This document shows positions 1-5,684 of a DNA stretch of 6,214 nucleotides, in pieces. The notes beneath the pieces were generated by a model that saw only the letters and a program-made list of their open reading frames with translations, searched no databases and was not told the DNA's origin. The stretch's first letter is position 1. Each line of letters opens with the position of its first letter. The DNA is from an uncultured Alphaproteobacteria bacterium. GTDB taxonomy: Bacteria; Pseudomonadota; Alphaproteobacteria; CAAHEQ01; UBA3637. The position numbers and the translations under genes are program-made. The stretch lies in assembly GCA_944391545.1 (NCBI GenBank), contig CALXTZ010000079.1, positions 1 through 6,214 on the forward strand. The letters are read 5' to 3'.

Positions 1-8
1 TTTTCCAT
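1..8 (-). CDS. Possible 5' end of a minus-strand gene running off the left edge
   Basis: Read on the minus strand, an ATG lies at 8-6 and is followed by a GAA codon before the window ends. A purine-rich ribosome-binding stretch (GAAGGGGGAAGG, 20-9) sits just before it, with GAAGG ending 7 nt from the ATG. A promoter at 43-71 points toward it and would give a leader of about 28 nt. Only two codons are visible, so the product cannot be named and the call rests on promoter, RBS and ATG order alone. Confidence 0.4.
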
Positions 9-42
9 CCTTCCCCCTTCTTTACAAAACAGCCTTGAAAAC

Positions 43-71
43 AGCATACATTCCCCCCCCCCCCCCGTCAA
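43..71 (-). promoter_or_regulatory. Leftward sigma70-like promoter with a poly-G spacer
   Basis: On the minus strand the -35 is TTGACG (71-66) and the -10 is TATGCT (48-43). They are separated by exactly 17 bp, 13 of which are G; together with the last base of the -35, the G run is 14 long (C at 53-66 on the plus strand). The promoter lies between the virB8 terminator and a candidate start codon at 8-6. A homopolymer at this place is the arrangement known in phase-variable promoters such as Neisseria porA and fetA, where tract length alters spacer length. The match to consensus is seen here; phase variation is inferred. Confidence 0.6.
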
Positions 72-84
72 GTACTTTCTGCAT

Positions 85-111
85 AAAAAAAAGAGGCCAT
101 AAGACCTCTTT
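85..111 (-). terminator. Intrinsic terminator of the virB8-like gene
   Basis: On the minus strand AAAGAGGTC, loop TTAT, GGCCTCTTT form a 9-bp stem (one U-G pair) running directly into a run of eight T residues (A at 85-92 on the plus strand). It starts 22 bp after the virB8-like stop codon. Confidence 0.85.
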
Positions 112-133
112 CATAAAATAATTAAAACAAACG

Positions 134-1009
134 TCACAAAGCACGGTCAATATCGTGCCACGGATCATCGTTTTGAATAGTTACCGGGAATAAAGAATAT
201 GTATAAATGTTAAAGAAATATGGATTTTGCAAAACATCTTCCAATGAACTTAACCCCGCTTGGAAACGCACGCGCATCATTGCTTTATACCGTTGAACAT
301 ACGTCGCCTTTTCCCGTAAACACGTCAAACAGGCTTCATCTTTGCTTAAACACTTACACACACGTTGAGCCGCTGCTTTTTCATCAAACGTAAAAACATC
401 AAAGATGACTTCAAACAAATCCGTGTTCACATTTTTTATAGAATATATATACACTTCCCGCGTTATTCCGTTTCGTACATTGCGAAAAACCTGATCTTTT
501 TCATAAGAAAATTCAGACGCAACGGCCGTGCTGGACAACAAATAAAGCTTGCTGCCTTCAGCCATTCGTTGAGCCATTTCTTCATAACTCGGAACAATTG
601 CGTAGCGTAAAGTAATATACTCTTCTATCAAGTTTTCGGCAACCAGCGTTCGAGCAGACCGCATTGTTTCGGCCGGTTCAATTTGTTTAACGGCTTGGTT
701 GAACATGTCCAGTCTGTAAAGCCGTGTCGTTCGCCGCGCCCGTTGTTCTGCCGTCGGATTTTCCGGCAAAGGCTGCGCAATGACGGAAGAAACGGAAGAC
801 GCCATTTTCATATACACAAAAGCAAATCCGAAGTTAAAAGCAATGCTGACAAACGCAATCATAGCCATCACACGAGACGTCTTTAAATATCGTCTTTCGG
901 GTAAAGCCCTTACATGCAGCCGCTCCGGATAAGCGCCGACGACATCATTCGTACGTTGTTTGTTATAGCGCAAAACCGCAGAAAAGATGGTTGAAAAAAT
1001 GGATGGCAT
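134..1009 (-). CDS. VirB8-like type IV secretion inner-membrane protein
   Basis: The 291-residue protein has the bitopic VirB8 layout: a basic cytoplasmic N-terminus (1-45), one membrane segment at about 47-68, a linker, and a periplasmic NTF2-like domain from about 90. VirB8-type landmarks are an N-terminal helix with LIEEYITLRY (127-136), a LYLLSS segment (145-150), and near the end LQNPYFFNIYTYSLFP, which corresponds to the NPLGF..V..Y motif of the family. VirB8 proteins are assembly factors of the type IV secretion inner-membrane complex. The start is supported by GGGAG six bases before the ATG. Between 218 and 230 lies a cysteine cluster (C218, C220, C227, C230) that I do not associate with VirB8. 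No other vir gene is visible; the next minus-strand gene lies off the left edge behind a terminator and separate promoter. A diverged TrbF- or DotI-like relative is the alternative. Confidence 0.72.
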   Translation of the reverse strand: MPSIFSTIFSAVLRYNKQRTNDVVGAYPERLHVRALPERRYLKTSRVMAMIAFVSIAFNFGFAFVYMKMASSVSSVIAQPLPENPTAEQRARRTTRLYRLDMFNQAVKQIEPAETMRSARTLVAENLIEEYITLRYAIVPSYEEMAQRMAEGSKLYLLSSTAVASEFSYEKDQVFRNVRNGITREVYIYSIKNVNTDLFEVIFDVFTFDEKAAAQRVCKCLSKDEACLTCLREKATYVQRYKAMMRVRFQAGLSSLEDVLQNPYFFNIYTYSLFPVTIQNDDPWHDIDRAL

Positions 1010-1015
1010 ACGTTT

Positions 1016-1061
1016 CTCCCTTTCAATTTTGTCATCTTATCACAGAAAATGAAAAAAACAA
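1016..1061 (-). promoter_or_regulatory. Weak candidate promoter and RBS of the virB8-like gene
   Basis: On the minus strand TTGTTT (1061-1056), a 16-bp spacer and TAAGAT (1039-1034) precede the gene. GGGAG at 1020-1016 is the ribosome-binding site. The surroundings are AT-rich, so a chance match to the hexamers is possible; the RBS is firmer than the promoter. Confidence 0.35.
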
Positions 1062-1137
1062 CATGAAACTTTTGATGTGAAAAGAAGGCAACTTTTTTTT
1101 AAGTATCCTGACTTTAAAGCAACCGATAGAAAGTTTT

Positions 1138-1542
1138 TTATTTTATAAAAACAATCTTACGGAAAATTTCTTCTTTATTAAAACTATTTTCAGGCAATTG
1201 GGGCCAAGCATTCACTTTGTCATCTTTAAATCTTGGGAAAAGATGTAAATGAAAATGTTGAACTGATTGACCGGCATCTTTTCCGCTAGCATGCAATATA
1301 TTAATACCCGTTGCTCCAATTTTTTTTCGCAAGCTTATAGAAATTTTCTTTGCAACAGTCATCAAATTTTGTAAATCTTTATTTTGAATATCAAAAATAT
1401 CGTTAAAATGTTTTTTAGGAATAATAAGTATATGCCCATAGACTTCCATGTCCTTTGGAATAATACACAGAACATTTGCATCTTCATAAACAATCAGACT
1501 TGATATTTTCTTATTAATGATTTTACAAAAAAGACAATCCAT
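1138..1542 (-). CDS. HIT-family (histidine triad) nucleotide-binding protein
   Basis: The 134-residue protein has the complete HIT fold signature. HIT proteins hydrolyse or transfer nucleotide phosphoramidates and related mononucleotide or dinucleotide substrates in the cytoplasm. The triad reads H96-F-H98-L-H100 within GQSVQHFHLHLFPR; by family knowledge the middle histidine (H98) is the nucleophile. The N-terminal C3-x-x-C6, together with H45 in PKKHF and H96, matches the zinc site found in many HIT members. GHILIIPKKH (36-45) and GINILHASG (79-87) are further conserved blocks. Length is normal for a single-domain HIT protein. A purine-rich RBS (AAAGGGAA) precedes the ATG by a few bases. 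The gene is markedly more AT-rich than its neighbours. The exact subfamily (Hint-like or Fhit-like) cannot be decided by eye. Confidence 0.92.
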   Translation of the reverse strand: MDCLFCKIINKKISSLIVYEDANVLCIIPKDMEVYGHILIIPKKHFNDIFDIQNKDLQNLMTVAKKISISLRKKIGATGINILHASGKDAGQSVQHFHLHLFPRFKDDKVNAWPQLPENSFNKEEIFRKIVFIK

Positions 1543-1813
1543 CTTGTTCCCTTTAATGGTTAAATATTTTCAAGTTATTAAAACTACAATTCCATGCACA
1601 AAAAGTAAATCGTAAAATTAGACTTTTTAATTTTAATCAAGTTGATATTGTCGGCATCTGCTCTGTTTTAACTTGTTAAATTAAAGTTTTTCATGCCTTA
1701 ATTAAAGAATTGAAAAGAGAACAATCCGATTTTTATGTTATAACCCTTTTAAAAAACACATGAACGAAAAGGGCGCGGCTCTTCACAAAATTTTCAAAAA
1801 AATAAAAAAGGGG
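1543..1813. other. AT-rich intergenic stretch between the HIT gene and tRNA-Thr
   Basis: No convincing gene is present. A weak minus-strand promoter match for the HIT gene is TTGTAG (1589-1584), 17 bp, TATTTA (1566-1561). An inverted repeat CCCTTTT/AAAAGGG (1744-1750 and 1767-1773) has a 16-nt loop and no good T-run, so I do not call it a terminator. An open frame crossing the tRNA on the opposite strand is an artefact of the tRNA sequence. Confidence 0.5.
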
Positions 1814-1842
1814 TTGCTTTTTTACATCGAATCGGATATAAA
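1814..1842 (+). promoter_or_regulatory. Promoter of tRNA-Thr
   Basis: TTGCTT (1814-1819), a 17-bp spacer and TATAAA (1837-1842) end 12 bp before the mature tRNA 5' end, which leaves room for a very short 5' leader. Confidence 0.75.
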
Positions 1843-1854
1843 GTTTTCCATCGT

Positions 1855-1930
<76 letters not shown>

Positions 1931-1954
1931 TCTTTTAAAATTTCTTTTCAATTT

Positions 1955-2151
1955 TCCTACGCTAACAAGTTATCCGTTGACGATAATTTGATTGAGATGA
2001 AACAAACTTTATGATTTGGGCTCAAATCGGCGCTTCCATTGACCTGACCCAAAATATCGCCTTTGAAGTCATGGGCCGGTATCGTTACCTGTTCACCGAA
2101 GGAGACGTTTATAATATCGAAGGTCTCGGCGGTGTTCGGTTCAGTTTTTAA
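1955..2151 (+). pseudogene. C-terminal remnant of an outer-membrane beta-barrel protein, frameshifted
   Basis: Two reading frames join into one barrel C-terminus. The first gives SYANKLSVDDNLIEMKQTL and stops at 2012-2014. The second starts at ATG 2011 with MIWAQIGASIDLTQNIAFEV and ends GGVRFSF at a TAA (2149-2151). Loss of one base near 2010 would reconnect them. The joined peptide aligns by eye with the intact barrel protein at 4315-5001: SYANKLSVDD with TYRNDIYDD, MIWAQIGASIDLTQNIAFEV with FAWNVGAGVAVALTDHLSLD, and the terminal GGVRFSF with IGLRLTF. The closing aromatic F is the usual Bam-recognised end of such barrels. The signal peptide and most of the barrel are missing; homology stops about 25 bp after the tRNA 3' end. 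It may be a very short intact orphan, but truncation plus frameshift makes decay more likely. Confidence 0.7.
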
Positions 2152-2260
2152 TCACGGAGAGACGATGAGGCATGGTTTTAAAACCCGTTAAGGCGTTCAT
2201 TTAATTCCCATAATGCGATTTTATCGGCCTTCTTTTTTCCTAATGAGTAGAAGGATATTC

Positions 2261-2289
2261 TTGCTTTTCCATATAATATCCATTATAAC
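2261..2289 (+). promoter_or_regulatory. Promoter of the rsm22-like gene
   Basis: TTGCTT (2261-2266), a 17-bp spacer and TATAAC (2284-2289) lie 27 bp before the start codon. A second TATAAT (2272-2277) sits inside the spacer without a good -35. AAAGGA at 2301-2306 is the likely ribosome-binding site, 10 nt before ATG 2317. Confidence 0.6.
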
Positions 2290-2316
2290 AAATTTCAAAC
2301 AAAGGAAAAATATTTT

Positions 2317-3276
2317 ATGGATATGCCGCCCAAACTTCAAGCCGCTTTAGAAGAATTGATGCTCCCGCAGTCGTCCAAAAACTTGGCGGAACAAGCGAAA
2401 GTTGTTTCCGATCGGTATCGTTTTCAACAAAGAACGGGCGACAGTCTTTTATCCCGGCCGGATGAAGCCGTTGCTTATGCATTGGTACGAATGCCGGCAA
2501 CCTTCGGCGCGGTTTTTGATGCGCTGGAACAAACGCTCGCAAGAACCGATCCGACAGCGTTTCGCACTTTACTGGATGTCGGCGCCGGAACCGGAGCTGC
2601 AACATGCGCCGCTGTGCAACTTCTGTCTTTTCAACGGATTGTTTGTTTGGAACGAGCCGATGCTATGCGTCGAATCGGGCAAAATCTGTTGTCAAAATCC
2701 GAAATACGACCTTTGCCGACTTGGAAAAATGAAGATTTAACACGCGGCCTTCACACCGAAAAAGCCGATTTAGTCATCGCTTCATACATGTTAAATGAGC
2801 TGGCCGAACAAAACCGCATCACCGCTCTGTTAAGCCTTTGGCAAGCAACCCAGAAAATGCTGTTAATCGTCGAACCCGGCACGCCGGAGGGTTTCAGACA
2901 AATCATGCGCTACAGATCCGTTTTATTGGAAAACGGCGCTTTTCTCATCGCGCCCTGCCCGCATCATGAACCGTGTCCTTTGTCAGATGAAGACTGGTGC
3001 CATTTTTCATCCCGAATTGCCAGAACAAAAAACCATCGCCGGCTCAAAAATGCCGTTTTGGGATACGAAGATGAAAAGTTTTGTTATTTAGCGGCTTCAA
3101 AAACACCAGTCTCTTCACCGGTTGCCCGTATTCTGCGCCCTGTTCGCATATATCCCGGTCATGTCCATTTAACGCTTTGTAAACCGGACGGACACGCGGC
3201 ATGCGTCCCTGTCAGCAAAAAAGACAAAGACCTTTATAAAAAAGCCAAAAAAGCAAAATGGGGCAGTTCTTTTTGA
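2317..3276 (+). CDS. Rsm22/METTL17-family ribosomal small-subunit assembly protein
   Basis: The 319-residue protein has a class I methyltransferase-like SAM motif, LLDVGAGTGAA (85-95), followed by the acidic strand end VCLERADAM (109-117), ASYMLNEL (155-162) and LLIVEPGTPEGF (182-193). It then carries the family-specific cysteine segment C214-PHHEP-C220-PLSDEDW-C228-HFSSR. A fourth cysteine, C288, lies in LTLCKPDG. In mitochondrial METTL17 four cysteines with nearly the same spacing (6, 8, then about 57-60) hold a [4Fe-4S] cluster, and the protein assists small ribosomal subunit assembly. By analogy this is a cytoplasmic ribosome-binding assembly factor; whether it methylates anything is unknown. 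The lysine-rich tail (301-314) would suit rRNA contact. ATG 2317 is used because of the RBS upstream; the ATG two codons later is also possible. It has its own promoter and no clear terminator. Confidence 0.88.
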   Translation: MDMPPKLQAALEELMLPQSSKNLAEQAKVVSDRYRFQQRTGDSLLSRPDEAVAYALVRMPATFGAVFDALEQTLARTDPTAFRTLLDVGAGTGAATCAAVQLLSFQRIVCLERADAMRRIGQNLLSKSEIRPLPTWKNEDLTRGLHTEKADLVIASYMLNELAEQNRITALLSLWQATQKMLLIVEPGTPEGFRQIMRYRSVLLENGAFLIAPCPHHEPCPLSDEDWCHFSSRIARTKNHRRLKNAVLGYEDEKFCYLAASKTPVSSPVARILRPVRIYPGHVHLTLCKPDGHAACVPVSKKDKDLYKKAKKAKWGSSF

Positions 3277-3301
3277 ATTTTTAAAAAATTTTCCATAATA
3301 C

Positions 3302-3330
3302 TTGACAAAACAAAAAAGTGCGTGTATAAA
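3302..3330 (+). promoter_or_regulatory. Strong promoter of the 305-residue hypothetical gene
   Basis: A perfect -35 TTGACA (3302-3307), a 17-bp spacer and TATAAA (3325-3330) place the transcription start near 3337. AAAAAGGA (3351-3358) is the ribosome-binding site, 7 nt before ATG 3366. The upstream in-frame ATG at 3336 would lie at or before the transcription start with no leader, so it is not the main start. Confidence 0.85.
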
Positions 3331-3365
3331 AGAAGATGTCTTCAAAAGGGAAAAAGGAAAAGACC

Positions 3366-4283
3366 ATGAAAATCACAATCGACGGAAAAGAATTAAACGT
3401 TAAACTTATTTATAACGGCAACATGAAACTGCATAAGGTTTCAAATGTTTATTTCAACAACGGCAATTATGTTTTATTCTGCACAAATTTGCTGACCGGC
3501 AAAAAAGAAAGTTGTTCGTTGCAGGAAGAAGACTTAATGTCCGGTGACATTACTCCGGCCGTTTTACAACCGGGTGTCATTTTATCCACAGAGACAAACG
3601 GGCACTGCTATGTCCGGTACGCCATCTATAATCATCCGTCGAAACCGTCTAAAAATTTTGATTTAATGACGGCGTTTCCGTCTGCCATGCCGGCTGCTTA
3701 TACGCAATTGGAAGGAATTCATACGTCCAAAGCGCTGGATTTAGAAAATTCATTTATTCCTCTTGCAGACGTTTTAAAACAAACGGCTAAAATTGACCAA
3801 GCGGCCAAAATTTTATTTAAAGCGATTGATACGGACTTATATAATATCAAAACCGGCCACTTAAATCCGAACCATATTCCGTCTGCTTGGTTAAAGAAGT
3901 ATTTATCGGAAAACTTTAAACGCAAAGACAATGACTTGCCGCCGAACGAAGCTAAAGAAATTTCCGTGTTAAAAATGCTCGGCGCTTATTTCTGCGCCAA
4001 CAAAGGTATTCCGGAAAAAGAGCAAAAAGTTTTGGACGAAATGCGTCGTTATTTCAACAATTCGACTTTGGATTATGACACGTATTACACATCACATCCC
4101 GCTTTTCGGGAAGCGATGAAAACAATGGCACAAAACTTAAAGACGCATATTCAAACCAATTCAACTTATATGGGACGTGACAAAACAGTATTAATGACGT
4201 TTATTACACGCCGACAAAAACCGTTGATGTTACCGAATATGGCACCGGAATATACGTTGTTTTCAAATCAGCTTGAAAGATAA
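3366..4283 (+). CDS. Hypothetical soluble protein of 305 residues
   Basis: I do not recognise a family. The protein starts MKITIDGKELNVKL and has no signal peptide or membrane segment, so a cytoplasmic location is likely. The first 90 or so residues alternate hydrophobic and polar positions as in a beta-rich domain (VSNVYFNNGNYVLFCT 25-40, VILSTETNGHCYVRYAIY 71-88). A proline-containing link follows (91-110), and the remainder looks mainly helical (132-155, 174-188, 193-212, 216-230, 246-262). The C-terminus is basic and aromatic. Cysteines (C39, C50, C81, C210) are scattered with no metal motif. The start was moved from 3336 to 3366 because the promoter places the transcription start near 3337 and a good RBS precedes 3366. 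The gene is monocistronic: a strong promoter in front and a shared terminator directly behind. Base composition resembles the neighbours. Confidence 0.8.
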   Translation: MKITIDGKELNVKLIYNGNMKLHKVSNVYFNNGNYVLFCTNLLTGKKESCSLQEEDLMSGDITPAVLQPGVILSTETNGHCYVRYAIYNHPSKPSKNFDLMTAFPSAMPAAYTQLEGIHTSKALDLENSFIPLADVLKQTAKIDQAAKILFKAIDTDLYNIKTGHLNPNHIPSAWLKKYLSENFKRKDNDLPPNEAKEISVLKMLGAYFCANKGIPEKEQKVLDEMRRYFNNSTLDYDTYYTSHPAFREAMKTMAQNLKTHIQTNSTYMGRDKTVLMTFITRRQKPLMLPNMAPEYTLFSNQLER

Positions 4284-4307
4284 AAAAGGAGCCGAACGGC
4301 TCCTTTT
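4284..4307. terminator. Bidirectional terminator between convergent genes
   Basis: AAAAGGAGCC, loop GAAC, GGCTCCTTTT form a perfect 10-bp hairpin flanked by A residues on the left and T residues on the right. It begins immediately after the stop of the plus-strand hypothetical gene and 8 bp past the stop of the minus-strand outer-membrane protein gene, so it serves both. Confidence 0.92.
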
Positions 4308-4314
4308 CTTTGCG

Positions 4315-5001
4315 TTAAAACGTTAACCGCAAACCGATTGTCGCTTCGTGTGCCTGAAGCTCGGTTTCAAATTTTTGCTTCTCATCCCACATCGGGTAAG
4401 AGACCGTTTTATCGACAGAGCCGTAATCCGTAAATTTATACCCGACATCAAGGGATAAATGATCCGTTAAAGCAACTGCGACACCCGCACCGACATTCCA
4501 CGCAAATGTTCCGGACGAAGCTTTGAAATCCGCAGCATCGTCATAAATGTCATTACGATAGGTGTATTTCGATTTGACATGCGCATATCCCACACCGCCG
4601 CCGATATAAGGCGTGACAACCGTGCCGGTATGAATGTCATAGTAAACGTTTAAGAAAGCGCTGTAACTGGACACGTCAATTTTTTCTTTATCGCCGGTGT
4701 CCGCATCATTGCTTTTCTTTTCGAGATCAGCATTCCATCCGAGTTCGATTTCCGGCCGGAAAGCACCGCCCCACACTGGAACTTGCACACCATACGCTAA
4801 TCGAACGCCGCCCGTCGTTTCATCCCAATCATAGGTATATTTCTCTGAATTAGCGCCGCTTAAATCAGAAAAAGTCATCGATGTATCGATAGACGGTCTG
4901 GCGATAACACCTTTCAACGCAACGTACTGATTTACTTGCGCCTGCGCCGAAAAGCTGATCAACAAAGCGGCAGCAGTTCCAAAAAGATACGATTTAAACA
5001 T
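4315..5001 (-). CDS. Outer-membrane beta-barrel (opacity/OmpA-barrel-like) protein
   Basis: Starting at ATG 5001 the protein has 228 residues. A signal peptide occupies 1-21 (lysine K3, hydrophobic core GTAAALLISF, cleavage AQA before QVN). The mature part is made of alternating amphipathic strands: YVALKGVIARP, GGVRLAYGVQVPV, FRPEIELGW, YSAFLNVYYDI, VVTPYIGGGVGYAHVKS, FAWNVGAGVAVAL, LSLDVGYKFTDY, ending ATIGLRLTF with the terminal phenylalanine needed for Bam-dependent insertion. PYIGGGVGYA is typical of the 8-stranded opacity/OMP barrel family. No OmpA peptidoglycan domain follows. An upstream in-frame ATG at 5037 adds 12 residues, but AAAGGAG (5016-5010) stands 8 nt before ATG 5001, so the shorter start is right. 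Surface-exposed loops are acidic (DLEKKSNDADTGDKEK). Transcription comes from a promoter 280 bp upstream through a structured leader. Ligand or host role is not visible. Confidence 0.87.
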   Translation of the reverse strand: MFKSYLFGTAAALLISFSAQAQVNQYVALKGVIARPSIDTSMTFSDLSGANSEKYTYDWDETTGGVRLAYGVQVPVWGGAFRPEIELGWNADLEKKSNDADTGDKEKIDVSSYSAFLNVYYDIHTGTVVTPYIGGGVGYAHVKSKYTYRNDIYDDAADFKASSGTFAWNVGAGVAVALTDHLSLDVGYKFTDYGSVDKTVSYPMWDEKQKFETELQAHEATIGLRLTF

Positions 5002-5028
5002 TTCTTTCTCTCCTTTAACAAAGTTAAC

Positions 5029-5053
5029 AAAAACCACCTTTGAAAAAGGTGGT
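5029..5053 (-). terminator. Intrinsic terminator inside the outer-membrane protein gene leader
   Basis: On the minus strand ACCACCTTT, loop TTC, AAAGGTGGT form a perfect 9-bp stem followed by a T-run (5033-5029). It ends 27 nt before the start codon, leaving no room for another promoter between it and the gene. It therefore ends a small RNA or acts as an attenuator that must be read through. Confidence 0.75.
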
Positions 5054-5257
5054 CGGAGAGTTCAGAAATCATACACAAAGAAATGATTCCCATGGTCTTT
5101 AAAGGAAACCTCCTCCTGAACATGCACCACAGGCTCCCCGACCCAAAAGCCGGGGATATTTTATCGTCTCCCTAGGAAAGACGACTATCGACACAATATC
5201 ATGCGCCGCTTTGTGTAAAGAGCTTCTGACAGCCCCGCACCTCTTTCAAGGCACTTC

Positions 5258-5275
5258 ATATGGGACATCCCATAT
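5258..5275. repeat. Palindrome at the predicted transcription start
   Basis: ATATGGGA, centre CA, TCCCATAT is an 18-bp inverted repeat with perfect 8-bp arms. It occupies about +1 to +18 of the leader transcript. It could be a repressor operator or a protective 5' hairpin of the RNA. Confidence 0.7.
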
Positions 5276-5282
5276 CGAGGCC

Positions 5283-5311
5283 AGTATAGCGAGACCGAAA
5301 AAGCCTGTCAA
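5283..5311 (-). promoter_or_regulatory. Strong promoter of the leader RNA and outer-membrane protein gene
   Basis: On the minus strand a perfect -35 TTGACA (5311-5306), a 17-bp spacer and TATACT (5288-5283) predict a start at about 5276. It is the only good promoter found upstream of the outer-membrane protein gene. Confidence 0.85.
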
Positions 5312-5574
5312 TTCTTTTTGAATGGATAAATGAAAAAGAGGTGATTTTGTAAGAGTAAACCTAAAACAGCTTCAGACAACAAGCTTTTCAACCGTTTTAA
5401 AGAAAAATTCTTTTCTGACAACCAGTGCATCCGGACAGATCCGTCTGACTTTCAGGCGCTGTTTTAAACAAGATATTGATTGAAGCCCCCTGCTCTGACG
5501 AATGACCCGATCCGTTTGAATGAAGCGCCCTTGTCAACATCCCTTTTCGTCCGGCAAACGCACCCGAAACACCT

Positions 5575-5619
5575 CCGATTGATGGCGGAAAATCCCATAG
5601 CTGTCAATCAACACCGCCC
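5575..5619 (+). repeat. Degenerate 45-bp direct repeat, copy 1
   Basis: It aligns without gaps to 5685-5729, exactly 110 bp away, at about 32 of 45 positions. Most differences are transitions. The shared 3' end is AACACCGCCC. Confidence 0.5.
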
Positions 5620-5684
5620 GACGGCCAACCTACCGAACGATAGAAAATCTTGCACACATCAACAAGTATAGCCTGCCAGCCGTC

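Larger units (their letters stand above)
5029..5276 (-). ncRNA. Structured leader or small RNA upstream of the outer-membrane protein gene
   Basis: A roughly 250-nt transcript runs from the predicted start near 5276 to the terminator. Pairings seen on the minus strand, given in plus coordinates: ACACAA/TTGTGT (5191-5196 with 5211-5216); TCGTCT/AGACGA (5164-5169 with 5179-5184); CCCCG/CGGGG (5135-5140 with 5151-5156); a 10-bp arm 5134-5143 with 5051-5060 continued by GTTCAG/CTGAAC (5116-5121 with 5060-5065); and AATCAT/ATGATT (5067-5072 with 5083-5088). The 5' segment CCTTGAAAGAGGTG (5251-5238) can pair with CACCTTTTTCAAAGG (5051-5037) through 14 pairs, one bulge and one G-U, which excludes the terminator hairpin. 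I found no match to the core motifs of TPP, cobalamin, FMN, lysine, SAM-II, SRP RNA or tmRNA; a diverged 6S RNA cannot be excluded. Confidence 0.5.

Noticed and set aside
2174..2185. 12-bp palindrome GGTTTTAAAACC
   Set aside because: Too short and AT-rich to call an operator or terminator; no second copy near a promoter.
2165..2191. Eight-codon open frame (MRHGFKTR) after GGAG
   Set aside because: It has a fair RBS but is too short to support, and follows directly on a pseudogene; no conservation can be judged here.
2315..2605. 96-residue minus-strand frame opposite rsm22
   Set aside because: Lies antisense to a confidently identified gene and lacks a plausible RBS or motif.
4962..5093. Leader-peptide frame starting MGIISLCMISEL and overlapping the barrel gene start
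   Set aside because: The only strong Shine-Dalgarno-like sequence is about 15 nt away and the frame overlaps the terminator hairpin and signal peptide; no regulatory codon run is seen.
5050..5240. Known riboswitch: AGAGGTGCG resembles the lysine element start and CGGGGAGCC the TPP start
   Set aside because: The remaining conserved blocks of both families are absent, so the short matches are probably coincidental.
5480..5671. 63-residue plus-strand open frame behind the leader promoter
   Set aside because: No ribosome-binding site, no family resemblance, and it lies over degenerate repeats; composition alone explains it.
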